From assembly GCF_040289685.1 (NCBI RefSeq), contig NZ_PSLQ01000063.1:1-21944 (forward strand): a DNA stretch of 21,944 bases, in the 5' to 3' direction. The translations under genes were made by a program, and so were the position numbers. This document shows, piece after piece, positions 8,280 to 16,632 of the stretch. The notes under the pieces are model-generated. The model had not been told where the DNA came from and did no database searches. It was given only the letters and a program-made list of their open reading frames with translations. This DNA comes from Pyrinomonas sp040289685 (GTDB lineage Bacteria; Acidobacteriota; Blastocatellia; Pyrinomonadales; Pyrinomonadaceae). The first letter of the stretch is position 1, and each line of letters opens with the position of its first letter.

Positions 8280-8543
8280 GATGGGAAGCGCAATTGATCG
8301 CCGATCGTCTTGAAAGATCGTTCGACGGCTCTGAAGAACCTAGTCTACGACGCGGACGCTTCAAAAGCGAAGCGGGAGATTTCATCTTTGCGCGCCGCGA
8401 TTCGCAAGTTCATTGAGAGCGCTTTGCCGTCAGCGAAACAGGCGTTCTCATCGGTTCCTCGCAACGCGCTTTCGTTCTGCGCCCGCGGCTCGTTATGGCG
8501 ACGCTACAAAATCTCAGCGTTGCAACACGTCATCTTTCGTTTC

Positions 8544-10637
8544 TCATTTACGGCTCGCCATAGGCGATGCCACCGTGACGTTGTTTGCGCGCAAGATGGA
8601 GCCGACGGCGCGGCGCAGTTCTGCCACCGCTTTGTTGTAGTCGGTTTCGGCTCTGATCTCAAGGTTGCGCGCGTTGGCCAGTTGGTTCTCGCGCTGAAAG
8701 AGCAAAAAGGTCGTCGAACGTCCGACTTGGTAAAGTCGTCGCTCGCCTTCGAGTTGAACTTCGGCATTGCGTCGCGCTTCGCGCGCGGCGATGACGCGCT
8801 GCCGTGCGCTTTCGACCGCTTGCACGGCGTTGCGCACTTCGACGGCGACGAGCTGCTCTTGTTGACGTCGCGTGGCCGCCAGTTGCTCGCGTTGAATCAG
8901 CGCGCCAGCTAGATTGGCTTCCGCCGTTCGATTGCGCAATGGCAGCTCGATGCGCACGCCGACCACGACGTTGCGCGTATCGAAGCGAAACAGATTGCTC
9001 AAAGTCTGACCGTAACCACCCACTAGGCTCTCCGGCACTTGCCGCGTCTGCGGCGTGACAAGCGGCACGTTGGCCGGCGGCAGACCCAATGCTGCGCGCA
9101 GTTGGTTCACTTGCGCGAGCAGAAAGGCGTTGGCGTTCGCCGCCGGATCGCCGAAGATCAGCGGCACTTGTCCGGTCGGCGTGCCCGTTCCAGCGGTCAA
9201 ACCGCCCGTCAACGTCCCGGTCGGCACAACTGGACTACCGGCGAGCCCCGTGGTCGCCACCGTAGCTTGAAGATCAACGCGCGGCTTCGTCTGATTGCGA
9301 AAGAAGTCAAGATCGAGGCGATTGACCTCCTCTTCGAGCCGCAGACGCTGCAGTTCGGGCCGACTCTCGCGCGCTTCGACGAGCAACGAAGAGAGTTCCA
9401 ACGGTTCCGGATCGAACGACGGTTCGTCGGTTGGCAGGATCTCCGCGCTCCACTCGAGGGCCAACGGATCGCGCAGGATCAAACGTTTCAAGTTGTTCTC
9501 GGCGACGGTCACGGCCTGCGCGGCCTGCAGCAATTCGGCTTCGCGGCTTGAAAGTTCGGTCGCCACTTCGGCCCGTTCGATCGGCGCTGCAGCGCCGGCA
9601 GCTACGCGCGCTTCGGTCAAACGGAACTGTTCGCGCGCGAGATTCAGGTTGGCCGTGCGGTTGTCCAGATCACGGCGAGCGAAGACCAAATCCCAATAGG
9701 CCTGCTCCACTTGCGCGATGATTTCACTGACGCGCCGACGGAACTCCGCATCTGACTGTTCCAGCCGTCTGCGTTGGACACGGATGTCGCGCCGGTTGCG
9801 GTCGATCGCGCGGTTGCGGACCAAAGGTTGAACGAACTGTATGCCCAAGCTCGACGAATAGAACGGATTCAACTGGCTGAAGGTCGAAGAGGTTGACCGG
9901 CGGAAGTTATTGAAGAAGAGTTGATACTGTCCGCCGCCGAAACCGAACTGTTTGCTCAAACTGGGACCGAAGTTGAAGTCTGTGGTCGAAACCGTGCCGC
10001 GTTGATCTGATCCGGCGAGCACGCTAGCCACCGGTTCCACCGTGCTGCTGACCTGCGGCGTGATGGCAAAGATCGGATCGTACACGCCCTCAAGCGCGCG
10101 CAAAGCCGTCTCCGCCAGTCGCACGTCGTCGCGCGCGATTTCGATCTCGTTGTTGTTCGCTAGCGCCAGTCGAATGGCTTGGCGAAGAGCCAGCGGAAGT
10201 TTTCGGTCGCGCTCGACGCCGACCCGTTTGAGATTTGGAAGCGGTGGAACCGGGCGCGGTTCGGCAGATGGTAGCTGCGGCTCGCGCACCTGTTCGATCG
10301 GTGGCGCCGTGCGCTCCAAGTTCTGGTCCACCGGGCGGGGCGACGTTGAGGGGGCAGGGGCTTGTGGCGCGGCGCGCGTCGGGCCGCTCGGCAAAGTTTG
10401 CCCCGGCGTCGTTGGACGCGCTTCTGCTGCTGGCGGCCGTGTTGGGTCTTGCGCCGCAGGCGGCGTCTGCCCCAAAGCGACAGCGAACGAGAGCAGGAGC
10501 AGAAGAGAGTTCATCAACAAACCGCGACCGATCTTGCCGACGCTGATCTTCCGAGGGCAACTATTCATACATCGCGTGTCGGTTTCGGGCACGTTAGCGC
10601 CAATGCGAGCAGCGATCTTCAAAGCGCGACTTTTCAC
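8544..10637 (-). CDS. TolC-family outer membrane efflux protein
   Basis: About 697 residues, longer than usual for TolC/OprM (430-500). TolC proteins form trimeric outer-membrane channels with a periplasmic alpha-barrel for efflux or type I secretion. Two OEP repeats rich in long helices are visible: about residues 160-385 (LRQAIRLALANNNEIEIA onward) and 400-690. Extra length comes from a Pro/Ala/Thr-rich stretch (about 65-145) after the signal segment and a Gly/Thr/Pro-rich insertion in the second repeat (TGTLTGGLTAGTGTPTGQ). I chose GTG 10637 because GGGAGGA sits three bases upstream, as for dacB. The hydrophobic signal core (LLMNSLLLLLSFAVALG) starts about 40 residues later, so ATG 10568 or 10514 may be the true start. 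No adaptor or pump gene is adjacent. Confidence 0.88.
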   Translation of the reverse strand: MKSRALKIAARIGANVPETDTRCMNSCPRKISVGKIGRGLLMNSLLLLLSFAVALGQTPPAAQDPTRPPAAEARPTTPGQTLPSGPTRAAPQAPAPSTSPRPVDQNLERTAPPIEQVREPQLPSAEPRPVPPLPNLKRVGVERDRKLPLALRQAIRLALANNNEIEIARDDVRLAETALRALEGVYDPIFAITPQVSSTVEPVASVLAGSDQRGTVSTTDFNFGPSLSKQFGFGGGQYQLFFNNFRRSTSSTFSQLNPFYSSSLGIQFVQPLVRNRAIDRNRRDIRVQRRRLEQSDAEFRRRVSEIIAQVEQAYWDLVFARRDLDNRTANLNLAREQFRLTEARVAAGAAAPIERAEVATELSSREAELLQAAQAVTVAENNLKRLILRDPLALEWSAEILPTDEPSFDPEPLELSSLLVEARESRPELQRLRLEEEVNRLDLDFFRNQTKPRVDLQATVATTGLAGSPVVPTGTLTGGLTAGTGTPTGQVPLIFGDPAANANAFLLAQVNQLRAALGLPPANVPLVTPQTRQVPESLVGGYGQTLSNLFRFDTRNVVVGVRIELPLRNRTAEANLAGALIQREQLAATRRQQEQLVAVEVRNAVQAVESARQRVIAAREARRNAEVQLEGERRLYQVGRSTTFLLFQRENQLANARNLEIRAETDYNKAVAELRRAVGSILRANNVTVASPMASRK

Positions 10638-10891
10638 ACTTCCTCCCGCGATCATCATCGAGTTCTTGTCAGAGGCCGCTCTCGGTGCGGCAACCGAAGC
10701 GGCACAAGTTTATTACGCTTCACCGTCCGACGCGGTTTCAAATCTCTTTTCGATGATCGCCGATCAGATGACAGAGCGCGATGGACGTGGTATGCTGCCC
10801 GCCCCGAACGAGAGAGAGACTAAAAATTTACGCGGGTACGAAAGCGCGATCTTCGCGAAGATGGTTGATCGAACGTGCAGATGAGCGCCTT

Positions 10892-11155
10892 TCAATCCTT
10901 TTTCGCAGATTCTTGGAGTTGGCTCGACGATCTGTTCGTTTTCGACCGGCGTCGCCAGAAGAACCACGCGCCCACGAGAGCGGCAATCAACAGCGCGACG
11001 CTTACGCGAGTGCGACGGAGAAGACTGACTCCAACGACCAAAGCGAAGATGAGCGTGCCGGGCGGGGCGAGAACGAGAAGTGCCGAGACGAGCGCGACGG
11101 CGGCGCGCTTTGCGCCTCCTCGTCTCATCTCGCTTCGGAAGTTCTTCGGCCACAT
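10892..11155 (-). CDS. Small membrane protein, function unknown
   Basis: An 87-residue protein with a basic N-terminus (MRRGGAKR), two hydrophobic stretches (about residues 18-47, split by a PPG turn, and 52-67) and a polar, Ser/Lys-rich tail. I do not recognise a family. The start could be ATG 11155 or ATG 11128; neither has a strong RBS. The opposite strand in this region is an open frame dominated by Arg, Glu and Ser with no domain-like text, so the minus-strand reading is the more protein-like. It lies between the tolC-like gene (same strand) and the divergent polytopic membrane protein. Confidence 0.5.
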   Translation of the reverse strand: MWPKNFRSEMRRGGAKRAAVALVSALLVLAPPGTLIFALVVGVSLLRRTRVSVALLIAALVGAWFFWRRRSKTNRSSSQLQESAKKD

Positions 11156-11227
11156 GGCATAGACGTTAGCTTGAACACCGCGATCGGTTCAACGTTTCAC
11201 GAAACGAGACCGGTCAACTCTTTCGAT

Positions 11228-13003
11228 ATGCTCGACGAACCGTTATCGAAGACTCTCCCTCGCGCCGTCGAAGCGCACGGCAGGCGCGAAACAGGTACAA
11301 CAGCGCATGGCATGGCGTGGGGGATACTCTTCTGCCTAGCTTTGCTTCCGCCGTTGGTGACGGGAGCGCTCATCTTCAACTGGGGCATCGATGTTCCGTA
11401 CCATGATCAATGGGAATTGGTCCCCATCTTTGAAAAAGCGTTGCAGGGGCGGCTTTCGCTCGGCGACCTGTACGCTCAGCAGAACGAGCACCGCCAATTC
11501 TTCCCCAACCTGATCTTCGTCGTTATGGGGCTATTGACGCGCTGGAACGTGCGGTGGGAGATGGGCTTGATTTTCGCTCTCGCTTGCCTCATCTCGCTCG
11601 GCATCTACTTTCTCGGCGAACGAACGCTCGACAGCACGCGAGCGCAAAGGGCGTGGCTCTACCTTCTATCCAACCTTCTTATCTTCAGTCCGGCGCAATA
11701 CGAAAACTGGCTGTTCGGCGTGCAAGTCGTCTATCTGATACCCACGATCTGCGTCCTGTTCTGCATCTTCGTCGCCCGTTCCAGTTGGCCGCTCTCCGTC
11801 AAGTTCACGCTCTGCATGGCAGCATCGGCGGTCAGCAGCTTCTCTTGCGCGAACGGGTTCGCTTGCTGGTTGATCGCGCTCCTGCTACTTTCAAATTGTA
11901 GGGCGAAAGATCCGCAAAGCAAACTTCTTTGGATAGGAGCGTGGATGGCAGGCTTTGCGGCGAGCGTCGCGCTCTATTTTTACGACTACCATTCTCTGCC
12001 CTATCCGAGAGCGAACGCGCTGCCGTTGCCGTTAGCCGCTTCCGGATATTTTCTCATCCTTTTAGGCGCGCCGCTCTCGTGTGGACGTCCTTGGCTCGGT
12101 TTGATTGCCGGGGCGGTGACGTTGTCCGTCTTCGCCGCGGTCTGCTACAGATTGTGGAGGATGCGCGAAGAGGGCGATTTAGTCGCGCGCGCTATATGCT
12201 GGATCGCGCTCGGAACCTATTCTATCATCACCGCTGCGCTGATCACTTTCGGGCGGTTCAGTTTCGGCCTCGAGCAAGCGATGGCTTCGAGGTACATGGG
12301 TTTTTCGATCTACCTCTGCATCGCCACGTTCTATCTAATCCTGATGATCGCGCGTCACACACGCCGCAGCGAACCTCATCCCGCTGTCCGGTGGATGACC
12401 CCGGCGTCTGCCGCGCTTGCGCTCTATCTTGGAGTCTTTTTCGCGGGGGCGATACATCACATGCGCAATTGGTCGCGCGAACAGTTACAAGCAAAAGCGT
12501 GCCTTCTCTTCATCGATCTGCTTCCCAATGGATGCCCGAAGCGAACTTTACATCCGAATCGAGAAAAGCTGCGCACGCGCGCCGATGCGCTCGACGCAAT
12601 CGGTTTCTTGCGGCCCCGTCTGATGCGCAGCCTCAGGGTGCGGGACTTCGCCGCGTCCGATGCCAACGTGCGCGGCTCTTTCGATGGGCTGGTTCGTCGC
12701 GGAGAGACACAATACCATGCCTTCGGTCAAGCCCGGTTGAAAGACCGACCTGCCGACGCGGTGCTCCTCGCTTACGAAGACGACTCCGGTCAAGAGATCG
12801 TGTTCGCGCTCGCCCAGACCGAGATCGTCGAACGGCTTCGCGAAAGGTTGCTCGACCGCCGTGGGCAACGCGAAACGCAGTGGCACACCGACTTCAGGCT
12901 CGACGCGCTTCCGCCCCACGGGAGGCGGATAACGGCATGGGCATTTGATGCGAACACCGGCGAAGCCTTCCTCCTTCGCGGCGCGCACGAACTCGACGAA
13001 TGA
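11228..13003 (+). CDS. Polytopic membrane protein, possibly a GT-C-like glycosyltransferase
   Basis: About 591 residues. After a short cytoplasmic N-terminus, 10 or so hydrophobic helices span residues 30-430, followed by a soluble C-terminal part of about 150 residues rich in charged residues. The first periplasmic loop contains YHDQWELVP and QQNEHRQFFPN. The acidic/His-rich first loop is the usual site of catalytic residues in GT-C enzymes that use lipid-linked sugars, which is why I suggest that class, with caution. ATG 11228 has no clear RBS; ATG 11312 just before the first helix is an alternative. The frame is open upstream to 10781 but that text is not protein-like. It is followed after 33 bp by a DPM1-like glycosyltransferase that could supply a polyprenyl-phosphate sugar donor, which would fit a GT-C partner. 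Confidence 0.7.
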   Translation: MLDEPLSKTLPRAVEAHGRRETGTTAHGMAWGILFCLALLPPLVTGALIFNWGIDVPYHDQWELVPIFEKALQGRLSLGDLYAQQNEHRQFFPNLIFVVMGLLTRWNVRWEMGLIFALACLISLGIYFLGERTLDSTRAQRAWLYLLSNLLIFSPAQYENWLFGVQVVYLIPTICVLFCIFVARSSWPLSVKFTLCMAASAVSSFSCANGFACWLIALLLLSNCRAKDPQSKLLWIGAWMAGFAASVALYFYDYHSLPYPRANALPLPLAASGYFLILLGAPLSCGRPWLGLIAGAVTLSVFAAVCYRLWRMREEGDLVARAICWIALGTYSIITAALITFGRFSFGLEQAMASRYMGFSIYLCIATFYLILMIARHTRRSEPHPAVRWMTPASAALALYLGVFFAGAIHHMRNWSREQLQAKACLLFIDLLPNGCPKRTLHPNREKLRTRADALDAIGFLRPRLMRSLRVRDFAASDANVRGSFDGLVRRGETQYHAFGQARLKDRPADAVLLAYEDDSGQEIVFALAQTEIVERLRERLLDRRGQRETQWHTDFRLDALPPHGRRITAWAFDANTGEAFLLRGAHELDE

Positions 13004-13036
13004 ACGCCCGAAACCGCATCCGAACAAACGGTCAAC

Positions 13037-13867
13037 ATGAGCGAGCGACGCGAACTCGATAACCGCCAGAAGATGGAACGAGCGAAACGTCCCAGCATAA
13101 GCGTCTTCTTCCCGGCGTTCAACGACGAGAAGACCATCGGTCCGTTGGTAAAAGAGGCGTTTGCGGTCCTGCCGACGTTGACCGATGACTACGAAGTCAT
13201 CGTCGTCGATGACGGGAGCAGCGACAGCACGGCTGAAACGCTCGACGAACTGGCGCGGCGGTTTTCGGGCTTGAGGATCGTCCGTCACGAACGCAACCGA
13301 GGCTACGGAGCCGCGCTGCAGAGCGGTTTCGCGCACGCACGCAAGGAACTGGTCTTTTACACAGACGGCGATGGGCAATACGACGTGCGCGAGATCGTCG
13401 AATTGCATCGGCTGATGACGGAGCGGATCGACGTCGTCAACGGTTACAAGATAGCGCGCGCCGACGGCCGGTTGCGCGCTTGGCTGGGACGAACCTACAA
13501 CTACCTCGCTCATCTCCTCTTTCATCTTCCGATCCGCGATGTGGACTGCGATTTTCGGTTGATCCGTCGCGCAGCGATTCGTAAAATAGCGCTCGCCTCG
13601 ACAAGCGGAGCGATCTGTGTGGAGCTGGTCCACAAACTAGCTTCTGCCGGTTGCGTTTTCGCAGAAGTCCCTGTGCATCATTACCCGCGCGCGCATGGCA
13701 GGTCGCAGTTCTTTACGCTGCGGCGCGTAGCGCGGACCATCTTCGATCTCGTCGCTTTGCGTTTGAAGTTGACCGCGCGGAAAGGTTCAGGTCATAGAAC
13801 AGCGCGGGATCGCGCAGCGAAGGAACGCGCGCTCGATGATGGTGTGCGCTCCGTCTTGCGGCGCTGA
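13037..13867 (+). CDS. Glycosyltransferase family 2, DPM1/polyprenyl-phosphate type
   Basis: A 276-residue GT-A enzyme resembling dolichyl/polyprenyl-phosphate mannose or glucose synthases, which transfer a sugar from a nucleotide donor to a lipid phosphate on the cytoplasmic side. Motifs: SVFFPAFNDEKTIG at the N-terminus, VIVVDDGSSDSTAE for nucleotide binding, the metal-binding DGDGQYD, and DVDCDFRLIRR near the active site. There are no C-terminal transmembrane helices, so it is the soluble type; the tail is basic and may bind the membrane surface. ATG 13037 is used; ATG 13073 is an internal alternative. It lies 33 bp after the polytopic membrane protein and is probably co-transcribed with it. 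Donor specificity cannot be read. Confidence 0.87.
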   Translation: MSERRELDNRQKMERAKRPSISVFFPAFNDEKTIGPLVKEAFAVLPTLTDDYEVIVVDDGSSDSTAETLDELARRFSGLRIVRHERNRGYGAALQSGFAHARKELVFYTDGDGQYDVREIVELHRLMTERIDVVNGYKIARADGRLRAWLGRTYNYLAHLLFHLPIRDVDCDFRLIRRAAIRKIALASTSGAICVELVHKLASAGCVFAEVPVHHYPRAHGRSQFFTLRRVARTIFDLVALRLKLTARKGSGHRTARDRAAKERALDDGVRSVLRR

Positions 13868-13910
13868 AAAGGGAAACAGCAAACATCGCGCAGCCGATGC
13901 GCCTGATCGA

Positions 13911-13975
13911 GAGTTGACGGGCTGCTTAAGACCGCGTACGAGGACGCGCCGACTCAACTGTTGATCGTGCAGCCC
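13911..13975 (+). other. Potential pseudoknot-like structured leader
   Basis: Three complementary pairs occur in this intergenic stretch. AGTTGA (13912-13917) pairs with TCAACT (13953-13958). GGGCTGC (13919-13925) pairs with GCAGCCC (13969-13975). CGCGT (13933-13937) pairs with ACGCG (13944-13948). The first two interleave as an H-type pseudoknot with the third as an internal hairpin. The stems are short and may be chance. No known riboswitch was recognised. Confidence 0.22.
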
Positions 13976-14137
13976 CCTTGATCCGATGTCGCGACGTGAC
14001 TCGTATATAACGATGAACACGAGCGAAGCGTCCAAGAGCGCGCCCGACGAGCCCGCAGCGCGACCGTGAAGCTGCCGTGTAAGAGGTTACAGCGGAGGGA
14101 GTGAGGATGACCCGAAGATGGCTTCGAGTCGTCCTCC

Positions 14138-15178
14138 ATGTCAAGGGTGAGATCAAAATTCAACGTTTACAAAGGCCGCTCCGTGCTGATCACGGGCGGG
14201 CTAGGTTTCATCGGGAGCAATCTAGCGCGCCGCCTCGTGGAGATCGGCGATGTCGAAATCACCATCGTCGACGCGCTGGTCCCGGAGCAAGGCGGTAATC
14301 CCTTCAACATCGAAGGGATTCGCCACCGCGTGACCGTACACGTCGCCGACATCGGCGATGAGGTGGTCGCCAACCACGTGGTCGGCGGCGTTGACTATAT
14401 TTTCAACCTTGCCGGCAGCACGAGCCATCTTGATTCCATGCTCTGCCCGCAGCGCGATCTGGAGCTGAACTGCGCGGCGCAGCTCGTGCTGCTTGAAGCT
14501 TGCCGCAACTTCAATCCGCACGTGAAAGTCGTCTTCACGAGCACTCGTCAGGTTTATGGCGAACCGCTCTACCTGCCCGTCGATGAGCAACACCGCGTCT
14601 CGCCGCCGGACATCAACGGCATTCACAATCTCGCGGCGGAGCACTATCATCTTCTTTACCACCGACTGTACGGACTACGCAGCGTCATCCTGCGATTGAC
14701 TAACACATACGGCCCACGACAACTCATGAGCCACAATCGCCAGAGCTTCGTCGCGTGGTTCATTCGTCAGGCCATCGATGGCGGCACGATCGAGCTTTTC
14801 GGCGAAGGGCGGCAGCGCCGCGACCTCAACTACGTTGACGACGTTGTGGATGCCCTTCTGCTGGCCGCAGCGAGCGATGCGACCGACGGTCAGATCTACA
14901 ACCTCGGCAGCGAAGAGCCGATTGCGCTCGCCGATCTCGCCAAGCTTTTGATCTCCATGACCGGCCGCGGCCACATCCTGTGCACGCCCTTTCCGCCAGA
15001 GCGTCAATTGATCGACATCGGCAACATCTATACGAGCTACCGCAAGATTGAAGCCGCTTTGGGTTGGCGCCCGCAAACGCCTTTGCGCGTCGGACTGGCG
15101 CGCACTTTGGAGTTTTATGCACGCCATCGCGAACACTACTGGAAGACGCAAAACGCTTCTTCCGTCAACGAACGTTGA
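14138..15178 (+). CDS. NAD-dependent epimerase/dehydratase-like protein (extended SDR)
   Basis: A 346-residue extended short-chain dehydrogenase of the nucleotide-sugar epimerase/dehydratase type, expected to act on a UDP- or dTDP-sugar in surface glycan synthesis. The Rossmann motif is GGLGFIGS (about 20-27) and the adenine-binding acidic residue is in IVDAL. The substrate domain contains RLTNTYGPRQL and DLNYVDDVVDALLLA. The usual catalytic YxxxK is replaced: the aligned text is NGIHN (N160 and N164) before LAAEHYH, while STRQVYG is retained. I recall relatives with NGINK here, so loss of Tyr may be a family trait and loss of Lys the local one. ATG 14138 lacks an RBS; a strong RBS upstream feeds an out-of-frame ATG at 14107. 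The aminotransferase follows closely. Confidence 0.85.
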   Translation: MSRVRSKFNVYKGRSVLITGGLGFIGSNLARRLVEIGDVEITIVDALVPEQGGNPFNIEGIRHRVTVHVADIGDEVVANHVVGGVDYIFNLAGSTSHLDSMLCPQRDLELNCAAQLVLLEACRNFNPHVKVVFTSTRQVYGEPLYLPVDEQHRVSPPDINGIHNLAAEHYHLLYHRLYGLRSVILRLTNTYGPRQLMSHNRQSFVAWFIRQAIDGGTIELFGEGRQRRDLNYVDDVVDALLLAAASDATDGQIYNLGSEEPIALADLAKLLISMTGRGHILCTPFPPERQLIDIGNIYTSYRKIEAALGWRPQTPLRVGLARTLEFYARHREHYWKTQNASSVNER

Positions 15179-15192
15179 GCCGGCGATTGCGA

Positions 15193-16410
15193 ATGACAGC
15201 CTCCGTCGATGAAGGGATGCCGAAAGTTGTGAGAAGGATCTTCAATCCTCAGGCGTCGGAAGGGATGAGCGAGATCGAACGCCGCAGCCCTTTTCACACG
15301 ACCGTGCCCTTTCTCGATCTTTCGCGGCAGCATCAGGAGATCGCGACCGAAGCGGATGAAGCTTTGCGGCGCGTCGCCGCTGGCGGCGATTACATTCTCG
15401 GACGAGAGGTGGAAGCTTTCGAACGGGAGTGGGCCGCCTTTTGTGGCGTCGCTGGAGCTGTCGCCGTCGCTTCCGGCACAGATGCGCTGACGCTCGCTCT
15501 TCTGGCGAGCGGCGCTGTCCGCAAAGGGCGCGGCGATGAAGTCATTACGACGCCGCTCACGGCAGCTTATACGGCGCTCGCCATCGTCAACGCCGGTGGC
15601 GTGCCCGTATTCGCCGACATCTGTCCTCGTTCGCTCACGCTCGATCCCGCAGCAGTCGAACGCGCGATCACGCCGCGCACGCGCGCCGTCGTCCCGGTCC
15701 ATCTTTATGGTCGCTTGGCCGATATGCAAACGATCAATAACGTGGCCGCGCGCTACGGATTGACGGTGATCGAGGACGCGGCGCAGGCTCACGGGGCGAG
15801 CATCAACGGACGAAGAGCCAGCGCTTTCGGCCATGCGGCGGCTTTTAGTTTCTATCCGACGAAGAATCTCGGCGCTTATGGCGACGGCGGCGCTATCGTC
15901 TCGGATGATCCGGAGCTGTTGGAACGCGCGCGCATCTTACGGCAAGGCGGTCATCCGGAGGCGCTTCGCCGCGCAACAGAAGGGCGCAATTCGCGACTCG
16001 ACGAGATTCAAGCAGCCGTGCTTCGCATCAAACTCCGTAGGCTCGAAGAATGGAACCGAAGGAGGCGCGAAACGGCTCACCGTTACTCTTCAGCCTTCGA
16101 GCGAACGAAGCTCATCATACCAAAGGTCAGAGATGAAATGTCGCATGTTTACCATCTATACGTCGTGCGACACGCCGCGCGCGATCGATTGCGCGCGCAT
16201 CTCGACGGGCATCGAATCTCGACCATGATTCACTACCCCTTTTTGCTCCACCAGCAACCGCTCTTTTCGTCTGGCGCGCGGTCGCCCCTTCCCGTTGCTG
16301 AAAGGGTGGTCGGCGAACTGCTTTCTCTTCCTCTCCACCCACACCTCACAGAAGAGGAGACGAGCGCTGTCATCGCTGCCGTTCTCGACTTCGAAAAAGA
16401 TGCCGAATGA
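15193..16410 (+). CDS. DegT/DnrJ/EryC1/StrS-type PLP aminotransferase
   Basis: About 405 residues. The family transfers an amino group to keto-sugars bound to nucleotides, or in some members dehydrates them. Features: VPFLDLSRQHQEI at the mature N-terminus; GTDALTLAL for cofactor phosphate binding; EDAAQAHGA, where Asp contacts the PLP ring; and the PLP lysine in SFYPTKNLGAYGDGG (about K224). The C-terminal part has MIHYPFLLHQQPLF, as in sugar aminotransferases. ATG 15193 starts 14 bp after the epimerase stop but has no RBS; ATG 15265 would give 381 residues, closer to the family N-terminus. With the preceding epimerase-like gene and glycosyltransferases it suggests synthesis of an amino-sugar for a surface polysaccharide. 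The exact substrate is not readable. Confidence 0.88.
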   Translation: MTASVDEGMPKVVRRIFNPQASEGMSEIERRSPFHTTVPFLDLSRQHQEIATEADEALRRVAAGGDYILGREVEAFEREWAAFCGVAGAVAVASGTDALTLALLASGAVRKGRGDEVITTPLTAAYTALAIVNAGGVPVFADICPRSLTLDPAAVERAITPRTRAVVPVHLYGRLADMQTINNVAARYGLTVIEDAAQAHGASINGRRASAFGHAAAFSFYPTKNLGAYGDGGAIVSDDPELLERARILRQGGHPEALRRATEGRNSRLDEIQAAVLRIKLRRLEEWNRRRRETAHRYSSAFERTKLIIPKVRDEMSHVYHLYVVRHAARDRLRAHLDGHRISTMIHYPFLLHQQPLFSSGARSPLPVAERVVGELLSLPLHPHLTEEETSAVIAAVLDFEKDAE

Positions 16411-16632
16411 AAACTTGAGGCTTCGAGAGAGCGCGACCTCCGGCGCGACGAAAAGCATCCGAAAGTCGCATTGCGCGCCCCAGTTGACGCCCAATGCCCC
16501 CGATGCAAAAGGGTCCTTCGGTCCAGCCCATCACTGAAGAGCACCAGCGTTCAACGCTACGAATCGGAATCCACGGCGGTCATCTTTCGTAAAGAGATTT
16601 AGCTTTCGATCTCGCAATTTGCCGCACCGTCA

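Noticed and set aside
10781..11227. N-terminal extension of the polytopic membrane protein to 740 residues
   Set aside because: The extra 149 residues are Arg/Glu/Ser-rich without domain character and overlap the more protein-like minus-strand gene.
14107..14298. Small ORF with a strong RBS overlapping the epimerase start
   Set aside because: Its Arg/His-rich product is an out-of-frame reading of the Rossmann region; kept only as a question about the start site.
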